Below, in pieces: positions 47,531 through 58,396 of a stretch of 64,000 nt of DNA. The position numbers were made by a program, and so were the translations under genes. The DNA comes from Desulfobacteraceae bacterium CG2_30_51_40 (GTDB lineage: Bacteria; Desulfobacterota; DSM-4660; Desulfatiglandales; Desulfatiglandaceae). Location: assembly GCA_001874005.1 (NCBI GenBank), contig MNYJ01000167.1, forward strand, positions 26,254-90,253. The letters run 5' to 3'. How positions within the stretch are numbered: position 1 is the stretch's first letter; each line of letters opens with the position of its first letter. The notes beneath the pieces are model-generated. The model was given only the letters and a program-made list of their open reading frames with translations, was not told the origin of the DNA and did not search any database.

Positions 47531-50323
47531 ATGGATTACAAACAGACCCTTAATCTCCCCTCTACAGCCTTTCCCATGAAGGCCAATCTGATCAAGAACG
47601 AACCTGTGATCCTTGAGTCCTGGGATGAGATGAAGGTTTACGAAATAATTCGCAAAAGCTCAAGGGGGCGACCCCAATACATGCTGCATGACGGCCCGCC
47701 TTACGCTAACGGCAATATCCATATGGGCACCGCTTTCAATAAGATACTCAAGGACATAATAGTAAAATCCAGGCAGATGTCGGGATTCGACGCACCTTAC
47801 GTTCCCGGATGGGACTGCCACGGCCTGCCCATCGAACATAAGGTTGACTCCGAGCTGGGAAAGAAGAAATCCCAGATGACGCGGGTGGAGATACGTCGTT
47901 ACTGCCGTGAATATGCCGAGCGCTTCATTGATATTCAGAGAAAGGAATTCAAAAGGCTAGGAGTTCTGGGTGAATGGGAGCGGCCCTACCTTACAATGAA
48001 CTATCACTATGAAGCCTCCATAGTCAGGGAATTCGGCAAATTCGCCCTTAACGGCGGGCTGATGCGCAGCAAGAAGCCCATTTACTGGTGTATGTCGTGC
48101 AAGACGGCTCTCGCCGAGGCCGAGGTGGAATATGGTCAACACACTTCGCCTTCCATTTATGTAAAATTTCCGTTGATCACCGACCTCGGCCGCCTCGACA
48201 AGAACCTGGAGGGTAGAGCCGCCTCTATAGTGATCTGGACCACAACGCCCTGGACTATACCGGCAAATCTGGCCGTGGCCCTGCATCCCGATATTGAATA
48301 TGTCGCTGCGGAAACGGATGGGGGAGAGATTCTGATACTTGCCGCTCCTCTTCTGGAGCAGTGCATGAAGAGCTTCGGGATAGAAAATTATCGCTCGCTA
48401 TCTGTATTCAAGGGCATCGCGCTTGAACGATTTGAGGCCAGGCACCCCTTGTACGACAGATCTTCGATGGTCGTGCTTGCACCCTATGTCGCTTTGGATA
48501 CGGGAACCGGCTGCGTGCATACGGCCCCGGGCCACGGCCGAGAGGACTATGACACCGGACTTCTTTACGGCCTGGATGCCTATTCTCCAGTTGACGATCA
48601 CGGCTGTTTCACAGATGAGGTCGAATATTTTAAGGACCTCAACGTATTTGAGGCAAACCCTGTGGTAAACAAGAAGCTTGCTGAGGCAGGAAGACTTCTT
48701 AAGGAACAGGCAATCACCCATGAATATCCCCACTGCTGGCGATGCAAGAAACCGGTAATCTTCCGCTCCACCGAACAATGGTTTATCTCCATGGAGTCAA
48801 ACGACCTGAGGGGCAAGGCCCTCAAGGCGATAAACGAGGTCAAGTGGATACCTTCATGGGGCAGGGAGAGGATATACGCAATGATAGCCAACAGGCCGGA
48901 CTGGTGCATATCAAGACAGAGGGCCTGGGGGGTTCCGATAACCGTGTTTTTCTGTAAGCAATGCGGAAAGGTGGTAATAAGCCAAGAGATTATAGATCAT
49001 GTGGCAGCCCTTGTGGAAAAAGAAGGAGCCGATGTGTGGTTCAGTCTCCCGGAAGAAAAGCTCATCCCGCAAGGCACGACCTGCCCGTCATGCGGTGGTT
49101 CGAGTTTCATCAAGGAAACAGATATACTGGATGTGTGGTTCGACTCAGGGGTCAGTTATGCCGCCGTCATGGAGAGGCGGGACTATCTGAGGAGCCCCGC
49201 TGATCTTTATCTTGAGGGAAGCGATCAGCATAGGGGATGGTTTCACAGCTCTCTTCTCTGTTCTGTGGGAACCAGGGGAAGGGCTCCTTACGATGCTGTG
49301 CTGACACACGGATTTGTGGTGGACGGCTCCGGTAAGGCAATGCACAAGTCAGCCGGAAACGTAATAGCCCCGGAGGACATCATCAAGAAATACGGAGCTG
49401 AGATCATAAGACTGTGGGTAGCAGCAGAGGATTACAGAGACAACGTAAGGCTTTCAGAAGAGATACTCCAGCGACTTACCGAGGCCTACCGGCGCATCCG
49501 CAATACTTGCAGGTATTTACTCGGAAATCTCTCAGACTTCAACCCCGCAGCCGATTCAGTCCCCTTTAGGGACATGGAGGAACTGGACCGCTGGGCACTT
49601 GACAGGCTGGCGCGGCTCAATGAAAGACTTACAATGGCCTACGATGACTTTGAGTTTCACTTGGTCTATCATGGACTCCACAACTTTTGTGTGCTTGATC
49701 TGTCTTCCTTCTACCTGGATATAATCAAAGACCGTCTCTACACCTCTCCGAAGACTTGCAGGGAAAGGCGCTCTGCCCAGACCGCAATGAGTATCATACT
49801 TGAAACCCTTATCAGGCTCATGGCCCCGATACTGTCTTTTACGGCCGAGGAGGTCTGGGGTTACATGGGAAGAGAGGGACGGCCTCAAAGCGTTCACGCA
49901 GACATCTTTCTCCCCTTGAGCCCGGATTATATTGACAATGATCTTGCCGACCGGTGGGACACTATCATAGCCGTCAGGAAAGAAGTGACAAAGGCCCTGG
50001 AGATAAGCCGAAAGGAAAAAGTAATAGGTCATTCCCTGGATGCAGCAGTAACCTTGGGCGTTCCCAAGGAATTTATCTCCAAGTTGGCGCGTTACAAAGA
50101 TGACCTGAGGTTTATTTTTATTGTTTCCTCTGTAACCCTTACCGAATCCGAGAAGATGGGAAGCGGCATGGCCAGTGAGGCGATACCTGGGATCAAGGTT
50201 CTTGTTGAGCCTTCTCGCGAACCGAAGTGCGACCGCTGCTGGGTAAGAGACCCATCTGTCGGCAGCGATCCCGGGCACCCGACCGTGTGCGGGAGATGCC
50301 TTGCTGCGATGAATGAAATTTAG
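47531..50323 (+). CDS. ileS: isoleucyl-tRNA synthetase
   Basis: [44 protein letters not shown]-equivalent AMHKSAGN, C-terminal CDRCW...CGRC zinc motif. Confidence 0.96.
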   Translation: MDYKQTLNLPSTAFPMKANLIKNEPVILESWDEMKVYEIIRKSSRGRPQYMLHDGPPYANGNIHMGTAFNKILKDIIVKSRQMSGFDAPYVPGWDCHGLPIEHKVDSELGKKKSQMTRVEIRRYCREYAERFIDIQRKEFKRLGVLGEWERPYLTMNYHYEASIVREFGKFALNGGLMRSKKPIYWCMSCKTALAEAEVEYGQHTSPSIYVKFPLITDLGRLDKNLEGRAASIVIWTTTPWTIPANLAVALHPDIEYVAAETDGGEILILAAPLLEQCMKSFGIENYRSLSVFKGIALERFEARHPLYDRSSMVVLAPYVALDTGTGCVHTAPGHGREDYDTGLLYGLDAYSPVDDHGCFTDEVEYFKDLNVFEANPVVNKKLAEAGRLLKEQAITHEYPHCWRCKKPVIFRSTEQWFISMESNDLRGKALKAINEVKWIPSWGRERIYAMIANRPDWCISRQRAWGVPITVFFCKQCGKVVISQEIIDHVAALVEKEGADVWFSLPEEKLIPQGTTCPSCGGSSFIKETDILDVWFDSGVSYAAVMERRDYLRSPADLYLEGSDQHRGWFHSSLLCSVGTRGRAPYDAVLTHGFVVDGSGKAMHKSAGNVIAPEDIIKKYGAEIIRLWVAAEDYRDNVRLSEEILQRLTEAYRRIRNTCRYLLGNLSDFNPAADSVPFRDMEELDRWALDRLARLNERLTMAYDDFEFHLVYHGLHNFCVLDLSSFYLDIIKDRLYTSPKTCRERRSAQTAMSIILETLIRLMAPILSFTAEEVWGYMGREGRPQSVHADIFLPLSPDYIDNDLADRWDTIIAVRKEVTKALEISRKEKVIGHSLDAAVTLGVPKEFISKLARYKDDLRFIFIVSSVTLTESEKMGSGMASEAIPGIKVLVEPSREPKCDRCWVRDPSVGSDPGHPTVCGRCLAAMNEI

Positions 50324-50522
50324 CGGGTTTTGCCATAAAAATACATTCCCCTGCCCTCCCCTGCGAGGGGAGAGGAAATATTTTCAACACCGCAGGGCAA
50401 AAGGATATCTGGAAAACCGCTGGGGGGTAGGGAGAGTTGTAAAACCGCCCAATCGGGAAGGACTCGGAGGGAAAATTTCCTTCTGGGGATGAGATAAAAT
50501 CTTGCTGTCATAAAGGGTTGGC

Positions 50523-51008
50523 TTGAAGAAATTTCATCTTGCATTCTTTGTGGTTCCGGCTGTTCTGCTGGTGGTCGTGGACCAGATCACCAAGTCTCTG
50601 GTAGTCAATAACCTGCCGGTTCACTCATCAGAAGCCCTTATCGAAGGATTTCTAAACCTGGTGCACGTGAGGAATCGGGGGATGGCCTTCGGTATGCTTA
50701 ACGGTCTTTCAACAAACACCGCTTCCTATATCCTTGCAGCAGTAAGCGTTATAGCGGTTGTTGCCATAATTCTGTATGCCTTTAAATACAGCGACGGATC
50801 ACAGACAACGATCTTCGCGCTCTCTCTCATCCTCGGGGGAGCCGTCGGCAACCTGATTGATCGCCTGCGGCTTGGAGAGGTTATTGATTTTATAGATTTT
50901 TTTATAGGTTCTTTCCACTGGCCTGCCTTCAACGCGGCTGACTCCGGCATCACGATAGGTACTTTTCTGATCATACTAAGCCATCTTTTCAGGAAAAAAA
51001 GGGCCTGA
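50523..51008 (+). CDS. lspA: lipoprotein signal peptidase (signal peptidase II)
   Basis: TTG start; DQITKSLVVNNLP, VHVRNRGMAFGML, GGAVGNLIDRLRLGEVIDFIDF, WPAFNAADSGITIG. Confidence 0.93.
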   Translation: MKKFHLAFFVVPAVLLVVVDQITKSLVVNNLPVHSSEALIEGFLNLVHVRNRGMAFGMLNGLSTNTASYILAAVSVIAVVAIILYAFKYSDGSQTTIFALSLILGGAVGNLIDRLRLGEVIDFIDFFIGSFHWPAFNAADSGITIGTFLIILSHLFRKKRA

Positions 51009-51056
51009 CATAGATGCTTTTCGAGCTTTTTTCGACCAGGATGCAAAAAGGGTTTT

Positions 51057-52526
51057 TTAACGGGCTGACAAGCGATTTTTGCGGGATGCGTCCTTCCACC
51101 GATAAAGCGCAATCCCTGTAGCCACAGCGGCGTTAAGAGATTCAACACCGTCTGCCATCGGAACAGATACAAGCTCCATATTCCTTAGGTGCTCCGGGAG
51201 CCCCTGCCCTTCAAGCCCCGGCACAAGGCAAAAAGATGCAGGGAACTCGAATTCCGATATGTCCTTTCCGCCAGGAGATAAAAGCACGTGAGGCAGGTGC
51301 CCCTTTGGAAGTTCCTTTATGGAAGGCCCTTCGTAGAGCCTGATCCTCATGATGGTGCTCCCCGACACTCGAAGAGATTTCGGATGAAAGGGATGAGCAG
51401 CCTCCTTAAGTATCACCAGACATCTGACTCCAAAGGCCGCGGCAGACCTTACAACAGCCCCCACGTTGGCCGGATCCTGGAACGGAACGAGAAGGGTGCA
51501 TCCCTTACTTATTTGCTCTCCGTTCCACAGAGGCATAGGTTCAACCCTGACTAAGGCAAGCGGTCTGTCTGTGCCGTAGAGATCAATTTCGCGAAAAAGC
51601 TCCGGAGAAAGCTCTACGGCCCTGTTCTTATCTGCAATCAAGAGACTATCAGGCTTTCGTCCCTTTTTAAACAGGATGCCTTCACACCTGTCAGGGAAAA
51701 AGCCTAATATCTCCTCCACCTGTTTCTGACCCGATACGATCGCAAGCCCCTGCTTCTTTATACCCCTTGCTGCATGAAGACTCATGAGCATCTTGAAGTA
51801 ATCGTTTGAGGCGCTCTCTATTTTCTTGATGTTACTGAAAGCCGAAGAGCTTGCGGATGGGGCTTGAGGCCGCTCCCGGGCAAGCTTTCTAAATACTAAA
51901 AGTCTTCTTCTGTACGGGGTGTTTTTTATCGAATAGGCAATATCTTTTTCAAGCTCATAGCCCTCGCCGAAGCCCGATAGGGCCTCGGTTACCTCATCGT
52001 CACAGTTGGGGCCTTTCATCAGGATCACTTTTCCCCCTGCCTTAAGAAATGGATTTACTCTTCTGATGGTCTCGGAGGCAACCTCCAGCGCCCTGGTTAT
52101 GACCCCTTCCACGGGCAGGTCAAATCGTCCTGATATCTTGTGGGGATATATCCGGACGTCCTTCAGTTCAAGCAGTCCGCATGCCTCTTCGAGAAATACC
52201 GTCCTCCTGGCCCTTCCTTCCGCAAGAATCAGGTTTATGTCAGGCCTTAATATCTTTATGGGGATACCGGGGAAACCGGCCCCAGTCCCTATGTCAAGCA
52301 GGGGAGATGGGAGTTCAATCAGTTTGGGGATCAATGCACAGTCAACATAGTGTTTGATGACGGTTCCTTCGAAGCCCCTTATTCTTGTAAGATCAAACTC
52401 TTCGTTGCGTTTTCTAATAAGCGCGTCAAAGCGCCAGAATAGCTCATATTGGGAGGAGGAAAGAGATACCCCGCTCCTCCTGAAAAGCTCCATAAGATTC
52501 GCAAGACTTGGCAAACGGGTGGCCAC
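51057..52526 (-). CDS. fusion protein: RsmG-like 16S rRNA (guanine-N7) methyltransferase + SpoU/TrmH-type RNA methyltransferase
   Basis: N-terminal RKRNEEFDLTRIRGFEGTVIKHYVDCALIP...LLDIGTGAGFPGIPIKILRPDINLILAEGRARRTVFLEEA (RsmG); C-terminal VPFQDPANVGAVVRSAAAFGVRCLVIL...SFCLVPGLEGQGLPEHL...VSVPMADGVESLNAAVATGIALYRW (SPOUT). Confidence 0.88.
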   Translation of the reverse strand: MATRLPSLANLMELFRRSGVSLSSSQYELFWRFDALIRKRNEEFDLTRIRGFEGTVIKHYVDCALIPKLIELPSPLLDIGTGAGFPGIPIKILRPDINLILAEGRARRTVFLEEACGLLELKDVRIYPHKISGRFDLPVEGVITRALEVASETIRRVNPFLKAGGKVILMKGPNCDDEVTEALSGFGEGYELEKDIAYSIKNTPYRRRLLVFRKLARERPQAPSASSSAFSNIKKIESASNDYFKMLMSLHAARGIKKQGLAIVSGQKQVEEILGFFPDRCEGILFKKGRKPDSLLIADKNRAVELSPELFREIDLYGTDRPLALVRVEPMPLWNGEQISKGCTLLVPFQDPANVGAVVRSAAAFGVRCLVILKEAAHPFHPKSLRVSGSTIMRIRLYEGPSIKELPKGHLPHVLLSPGGKDISEFEFPASFCLVPGLEGQGLPEHLRNMELVSVPMADGVESLNAAVATGIALYRWKDASRKNRLSAR

Positions 52527-52543
52527 GGTGATATCCTTTTGAT

Positions 52544-53236
52544 ATGAGGCTAAGGTCTGATCCCTATTCCAAGATAAAGGTCCTCTATGAGGACAACCAT
52601 CTCCTGGCCCTTTTTAAGCCTGCCGGCATCCCTACGCAAGGAGACATAACAGGCGATCTCTCCCTCCTGGACTGGGCAAGAAGATGGGTCGGGAAAAAAT
52701 ATGCCAAACCCGGGGCTGTCTATATTGGCCTTGTTCATAGAATAGACCGGCCGGTTCAGGGCGTAGTAGTCTTTGCCCGGACCTCAAAGGCAGCCGCAAG
52801 GCTCTCTGAGCAGTTCAGGAACCACACGGTCAGGAAGACCTACCTGGCGGTAATTCACGAGGTGCCTAAAAAACCGGAGGGAGATATTATGCTCTATCTG
52901 GCCAAGGGGCGGGGAAAGAGCCTTGTCGCCTCTCAAGATGATCCCCGGGCAAAACTCGCCGGCCTCCACTACAGAGTGATAGATTCGGTCACCGGCTTTT
53001 GCCTTGTTGAGGTTGATCCCATAACGGGGCGGCATCACCAAATAAGGGCCAGCCTTGCACAGATAGGTCATCCGATACTGGGTGACATCAAATACGGATC
53101 CCCTGCCAGGATCAACCCCGGCGCGATAGCACTCCTGGCATCCACTATTACCTGCCGCCATCCGACCAGGGATATGACGATAACCATAGAATCCCCGCTG
53201 CCTCAAGACTGGCCCTGGCCCCCTTCGAGGGCATGA
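52544..53236 (+). CDS. RluA-family pseudouridine synthase
   Basis: VLYEDNHLLALFKPAGIPTQGD, YIGLVHRIDRPVQGVVVFARTSKAAARLSEQFR, VEVDPITGRHHQIRASLAQIGHPILGDIKYG. Confidence 0.93.
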   Translation: MRLRSDPYSKIKVLYEDNHLLALFKPAGIPTQGDITGDLSLLDWARRWVGKKYAKPGAVYIGLVHRIDRPVQGVVVFARTSKAAARLSEQFRNHTVRKTYLAVIHEVPKKPEGDIMLYLAKGRGKSLVASQDDPRAKLAGLHYRVIDSVTGFCLVEVDPITGRHHQIRASLAQIGHPILGDIKYGSPARINPGAIALLASTITCRHPTRDMTITIESPLPQDWPWPPSRA

Positions 53237-53239
53237 CAA

Positions 53240-53368
53240 TCACGCCTTTGTCTGAGTACCGGTATTTCCGGCCGCCTGCTGCTTGGCCCTGAGCTTAATC
53301 CTCTTTGCCCTCCTGTGGCGTCTTCTCTCCAGTTCTCTCACACGCTCTACCTTCTTGTGCCTTGACAC
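53240..53368 (-). CDS. small basic protein (42 aa), not in the supplied ORF track
   Basis: GTG start after taaggaggtag RBS; translation (M)SRHKKVERVRELERRRHRRAKRIKLRAKQQAAGNTGTQTKA*. Confidence 0.65.
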   Translation of the reverse strand: MSRHKKVERVRELERRRHRRAKRIKLRAKQQAAGNTGTQTKA

Positions 53369-53397
53369 AGCCTACCTCCTTAAATCAGTTTGTAAAT

Positions 53398-53781
53398 TTA
53401 AATAGTTGAAGGCCAAAGGCCCTCTTTTCCATAAAAATATCTGAAAAGATATCGGAACTTCCTTTTCAGCGCTTGATCAGACAATGCCTGGGCATCGGAA
53501 AGGGAGTTTTTTACATCATAAAAGGCCCTGAGTTTAAGAAATACCTCCCTGCTGAAGGCGGCATCTTCATGGCTGCCCCTGCCCTTTCCCAGGATCTCAA
53601 GAAGCCCCGCAAGCGGAATGCGATAGGCATCAAGCGTGCTGTAATTATAATACTGCGTCTCCCGCTCCTTCCGGAACTCCTTTGGAGCAAAAGACTCGAT
53701 CAGAGAAATAAGCCTGTCGAGTTCATCGCCGTAACCTCTTGCTCTGGGAGACTTCAGCTTGAAAAAAGCATCCAGGATCAT
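53398..53781 (-). CDS. hypothetical protein (127 aa)
   Basis: MILDAFFKLKSPRARGYGDELDRLISLIESFAPKEFRKERETQYYNYSTLDAYRIPLAGLLEIL...; in a strand-consistent gap with no competing ORF. Confidence 0.6.
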   Translation of the reverse strand: MILDAFFKLKSPRARGYGDELDRLISLIESFAPKEFRKERETQYYNYSTLDAYRIPLAGLLEILGKGRGSHEDAAFSREVFLKLRAFYDVKNSLSDAQALSDQALKRKFRYLFRYFYGKEGLWPSTI

Positions 53782-53918
53782 AAAACGACTTCCACTGTCA
53801 ATCCGTCAAGCCTGAAAAAAATCCGCCGATTGCCGGGCATGAATATCTTTAGTTTGAACCTGAGTGGCCTGCGTTTAATAGCATACAAAACGCTTATTCC
53901 GCAAGACGTCCCGCACCA

Positions 53919-54737
53919 TCATATTTTCGTTTTTCCTTTCTTTACCTGATCCAGCGCATAGCTGAGGAAAAACGCAACTCCTGCCACAAGGATAATGGAT
54001 GCACCGGAGGAAAGATTATAGCCGTAAGAAAGCCACAGTCCGGCCAGCGTAAAGATCACTCCCAGCAATGACGATAAGGCCATCATCTTTCCGAGGGAGC
54101 CGGTATATTTCTCTGCGATGTAAGGTGGTATGGTCAGAAGCGCGATCACGAGTATGAGTCCCACAAGGCGTATGACCATAACCACACAGAGCGCAGTCAT
54201 GATAAGCAAAGTAAAATAAAGCGTCTTGACCGGTATCCCCACCACAAAGGCAAATTCTTCGTCATAGGAAAGCGCCATAAACTCTTTGTAGAAAAGCGCT
54301 ACCATAAGTAATACAACCGCGTCGAGAGGGATCATCATCCAGAGGTCAAAAGTCGAAACTGCCAGGATGCTGCCGAAGAGATAACTCATAAGATCCACGC
54401 CGTAACCAGGGGTGATATCAATTAAGATTACCCCCAGGGCCATGCCTACGGCCCAAAGCACGCCGATCACGGTATCGGCCCTTTGCTTGCTTCCGAGGCT
54501 TACAAGACCCATGACTATGGCGACCAGTACTGAGAAGGCGGCTGCGCCGAGAGTGGGCGCGATTCCGAGGTAGAAGGCCAGCCCTATTCCGCCGTAGGCC
54601 GCGTGTGCAATGCCCCCCGAGATAAAGACGATCCTGTTTACGACCACAAGCGTCCCTATTACTCCGCAGACGATACTTACAAGAACCCCTGCAATCAACG
54701 CATTTCTTACGAAATCAAACTGAAGGGCCTCCCACAT
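53919..54737 (-). CDS. zinc/manganese-type ABC transporter permease (ZnuB-like)
   Basis: Multi-TM; VVNRIVFISGGIAHAAYGGIGLAFYLG, GYGVDLMSYLFGSILAVS, SYDEEFAFVVGIPV; start MWEALQFDFVRNAL preferred. Confidence 0.9.
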   Translation of the reverse strand: MWEALQFDFVRNALIAGVLVSIVCGVIGTLVVVNRIVFISGGIAHAAYGGIGLAFYLGIAPTLGAAAFSVLVAIVMGLVSLGSKQRADTVIGVLWAVGMALGVILIDITPGYGVDLMSYLFGSILAVSTFDLWMMIPLDAVVLLMVALFYKEFMALSYDEEFAFVVGIPVKTLYFTLLIMTALCVVMVIRLVGLILVIALLTIPPYIAEKYTGSLGKMMALSSLLGVIFTLAGLWLSYGYNLSSGASIILVAGVAFFLSYALDQVKKGKTKI

Positions 54738-54738
54738 C

Positions 54739-55500
54739 TCAATGTCCTTCGTGGGTGGGGAGCACCCGGTGGGGCACACCGTGAGCTATTAGATCAACCG
54801 GGCATGCATATACGGTATCAAGCATCTCCGTTGTTATGCGGCCTTCGGCGTGAAAGACGAGAGTCCGATTTACGCAGGCGACCGACTTGACATACCGTGA
54901 GATGACACCGACGTCATGGGTAATCACAATAATTGTAACACGGCTGTTGAGTTCCTTTAAAAAACCGTAGAGGTCCGTCTCAAATTCCTGATCAACACTG
55001 CTTGTGGGCTCATCCAGAAAAAGTATCTCGGGATCGGTGGCAAGCGCTCTTGCTATGAAGACCCTCTGCCGCTGTCCTCCAGAGAGCCGACCCACTAGTG
55101 TGTCCGCGTACTCAATCATCCCCACCCTGGTAAGGGCATCGGCTGCCTTTGCGCGATCTTCCTTGGAAAAAGATCTGCCTAGGCGAGATCGAGAAATCCT
55201 TCCCATCAGAGCTATTTCCATGGCGGAGATCGGGAAGGAGATGTTTAGGTCTGTCCCCTGAGGCACATACCCTACTCTTCGTGTCGCCTCAAGGGGAGAT
55301 GCACCCAGGATGCGAATGGTTCCCTTGTCGGGCTTAAGAAGACCTAACATGAGTTTCAAGAGCGTGGTCTTTCCCCCGCCGTTGGGTCCGAGGATACCCA
55401 GAAAATCTCCTTGATCAAGGGTAAAGGTAACATCCCTCAAAACCTCAGCGGTCCCGTAGGAAAACCAAACATTTTTAACCTCTACAGCCGCTGGCTTCAC
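54739..55500 (-). CDS. zinc/manganese-type ABC transporter ATP-binding protein (ZnuC-like)
   Basis: LGPNGGGKTTLLKLMLG, RLSGGQRQRVFIARALATDPEILFLDEPTSSVD. Confidence 0.93.
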   Translation of the reverse strand: MKPAAVEVKNVWFSYGTAEVLRDVTFTLDQGDFLGILGPNGGGKTTLLKLMLGLLKPDKGTIRILGASPLEATRRVGYVPQGTDLNISFPISAMEIALMGRISRSRLGRSFSKEDRAKAADALTRVGMIEYADTLVGRLSGGQRQRVFIARALATDPEILFLDEPTSSVDQEFETDLYGFLKELNSRVTIIVITHDVGVISRYVKSVACVNRTLVFHAEGRITTEMLDTVYACPVDLIAHGVPHRVLPTHEGH

Positions 55501-55741
55501 ACCTCATCCCCTATTTCTTTTTCCCTAACCTGAATGCCCCTGATTGCGCGACAGAGAATAAAAACAGTCACCAAGCCTGGAAACCTTTTATAAGCAGCCC
55601 GGTGGTTGCCTTTCTATTATTGAACCATTCTCGATTATATTAGCCGAAGCGTTGCAAATTTGGAGATCTGCCATGAGACAACACATGTGTCGGGTCATTC
55701 ACCGGATGCCGGATAAAGTCCAAAAATCATCGGAGCCCTTT

Positions 55742-58396
55742 TCACTCATTAATACTCTCGAAAAAATGCAGGTTTTTCAAAAGCTTTTCCCTACCGAGAG
55801 ACAGTGACTCATGTCTTTCCTTTACTTCTGAAACCACATCAGGAGAAGCCTTTTCGATAAAACCTTTATTTGATAGCTTCTTAGCCATGAGATCAATATC
55901 TTTATCTTTTTTTGCTATCTCTTTTTGAAGCCTTTTCTTCTCCTCATCAAAATCTAGCAGGCCCTTGAGCACAACATGCACTTGGACTGAACCCACCACG
56001 GATGTGGCTGATCCGGCTGGTTTCTTCAACCCTATATCAACGACGGGATTCTCGGCCTTTGTCAGTGACTCTATGTGATGGATATTCTCGATCAGTATGG
56101 TCTTTATACTATCCTCCCCTTCATGAATGTCTATTACCACAAGAACCTTTTTTGAAGGAGGGATATTCATCTCACCTCTTATGGCTCTAACGGCGCCTAC
56201 CACCCCCATAACAGTACCCATTTCATTAAGGGCCTCGCTATCATCAAGATACTCAGATCTTTCCGGAAAAGGCGCCTTCATGATGCTCCCGTTCGTATAG
56301 GGAAGCTTTTCCCATATATCTTCGGTCACAAAAGGCATGAAAGGATGACACATTCTGAGCACAGCAGAGAGCACTTCTTTCAATGTCTCTCTGGTGGATG
56401 ACCTCAGAGTGGTATCGTTGCCATAAAGGCCTTTTTTGGCCATCTCGATATACCAGTCACAGAACTCATGCCATACAAACTGATAGCAGATATTGGCTGC
56501 ATCGTTGAATCGGTATTCATCTAATGCCTTCTCCATCTCTCCCACAACCAGGCCGACCCTGGTCAGTATCCATCGGTCGGCAAGCGGATATATCCTGCTT
56601 TCGCAAGGAGGGGACTCCTCATCGAGGTTCCCCAGAACCAACCGTGAGGCATTCCAGAGCTTGTTGACAAAATGCCTATATCCCTCGATTCTGTCCTCCG
56701 AGAGCTTGACATCCCTTCCCTGGGCCGCAAGCGCAGCGAGGGTGAAGCGAAAGGCATCTGTTCCGAATTTACCCATTACATCAAGAGGATCAATAACATT
56801 TCCTTTGGACTTGCTCATTTTTTTGCCCTCGGCATCTCTGACAAGGGCATGGATATAAACATCCCTGAAGGGCACATCCCCCATGAAATGGATACCCATC
56901 ATCATCATCCTTGCAACCCAGAAAAACAGGATGTCGAATCCTGTCACCAGAACCGAAGTGGGATAAAACGTGTCAAGTTCCACCGTCCTATCCGGCCAGC
57001 CGAGGGTTGAAAAAGGCCACAGGGCGGAACTAAACCACGTATCAAGAACGTCGTTTTCCTGCTCAAGATCTTTGCCTCCGCAGCTCTTGCAGGCAGAAGG
57101 AGCCACCATGGCCACTGTTATCTCACCGCAGGATTTGCAATACCATGCAGGGATGCGGTGGCCCCACCATATCTGCCTTGAGACACACCAGTCTCTTATG
57201 TTGGACATCCATTCAAAATATACGGCCTCCCATGTGGCCGGATAGATTCTTGTCTTTCCGTCTTTAACGGCAATAGTTGCGGCCTTAGCAAGGGGCTTTG
57301 TCCTTACAAACCACTGCTTGCTCAAGAGAGGCTCTATCATGGTCTTGCATCTGTAGCAATGGCCCACGGCATGGCGATAGGGATCAACCTTTTCAAGCAA
57401 TCCCTGGGATTGGAGGTCATCAAGGATTTTTTTCCTGCAATCGAATCGATCCATACCCGCATAGTGCCCGGCAAGCTCATTCATCCTGCCGTCGTCGTCT
57501 ATTACCTTAATAAGCTCCAGACCGTGGCGCCTTCCTATCTCAAAATCGTTCGGATCATGAGCGGGAGTGATCTTGAGGGCGCCTGTTCCGAAGGCCGGGT
57601 CAACATAGGAATCCCCTATTACAGGGATGATCTTATTGACGATAGGAAGCACCACATTTGATCCGACAACTGATCCGTAGCGATCATCCTCAGGGTTTAC
57701 CGCCACGGCCGTATCTCCCAGCATGGTCTCAGGCCTTGTCGTTGCCACAACAAGATAGCCGTCCCTGTCCGCAAAGGGATATCTTACCCAGTAAAGTGCA
57801 CTGTCTCTGTCCTCGTGCTCGACCTCAATATCGGCCAGGGCCGTATGACACCTCGGGCACCAGTTTATGATATGATCCCCACGGTATATGAGACCCTCGT
57901 CGTAAAGTCTTACAAAGACCTCCCTTACCGCCCTCGAAAGTCCTTCATCCATGGTGAAGCGCTCTCTGCTCCAGTCACACGAGCAACCCAGCCTTCGCAA
58001 CTGATTGATTATAAATCCGCCGTATTTCCTTCTCCATTCCCATACAAGCTCTATAAACCGTTCTCGGCCCACTGCGTGACGATCCGTCCCCTGAGCGGCG
58101 AGATTTTTTTCCACCACATTCTGGGTAGCGATTCCGGCATGATCGGTGCCCGGTTGCCAAAGCACCTTGAAGCCTTTCATTCTCTTATACCTGCATAGGA
58201 TATCCTGGAGGGTGTTATTGAGGGCGTGGCCCATGTGCAGTGTCCCGGTGACATTCGGAGGCGGTATCACAATGCAATAGGGGTTTCCTTTGGCAGCCTC
58301 ATCAGGCCTGAAAAGCCCTGATTCCTCCCAATACCGGTACCATCGCGCCTCTGCCTTTTCCGGCTCAAAACCTTTTGCCATCAACTCTTCGTTCAT
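55742..58396 (-). CDS. valS: valyl-tRNA synthetase
   Basis: PPPNVTGTLHMGHALNNTLQDILCR, WQPGTDHAGIATQ, KMSKSKGNVIDPLDVM. Confidence 0.96.
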   Translation of the reverse strand: MNEELMAKGFEPEKAEARWYRYWEESGLFRPDEAAKGNPYCIVIPPPNVTGTLHMGHALNNTLQDILCRYKRMKGFKVLWQPGTDHAGIATQNVVEKNLAAQGTDRHAVGRERFIELVWEWRRKYGGFIINQLRRLGCSCDWSRERFTMDEGLSRAVREVFVRLYDEGLIYRGDHIINWCPRCHTALADIEVEHEDRDSALYWVRYPFADRDGYLVVATTRPETMLGDTAVAVNPEDDRYGSVVGSNVVLPIVNKIIPVIGDSYVDPAFGTGALKITPAHDPNDFEIGRRHGLELIKVIDDDGRMNELAGHYAGMDRFDCRKKILDDLQSQGLLEKVDPYRHAVGHCYRCKTMIEPLLSKQWFVRTKPLAKAATIAVKDGKTRIYPATWEAVYFEWMSNIRDWCVSRQIWWGHRIPAWYCKSCGEITVAMVAPSACKSCGGKDLEQENDVLDTWFSSALWPFSTLGWPDRTVELDTFYPTSVLVTGFDILFFWVARMMMMGIHFMGDVPFRDVYIHALVRDAEGKKMSKSKGNVIDPLDVMGKFGTDAFRFTLAALAAQGRDVKLSEDRIEGYRHFVNKLWNASRLVLGNLDEESPPCESRIYPLADRWILTRVGLVVGEMEKALDEYRFNDAANICYQFVWHEFCDWYIEMAKKGLYGNDTTLRSSTRETLKEVLSAVLRMCHPFMPFVTEDIWEKLPYTNGSIMKAPFPERSEYLDDSEALNEMGTVMGVVGAVRAIRGEMNIPPSKKVLVVIDIHEGEDSIKTILIENIHHIESLTKAENPVVDIGLKKPAGSATSVVGSVQVHVVLKGLLDFDEEKKRLQKEIAKKDKDIDLMAKKLSNKGFIEKASPDVVSEVKERHESLSLGREKLLKNLHFFESINE

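Noticed and set aside
49556-50278. 240-aa minus-strand ORF
   Set aside because: Antisense to ileS; no plausible domain.
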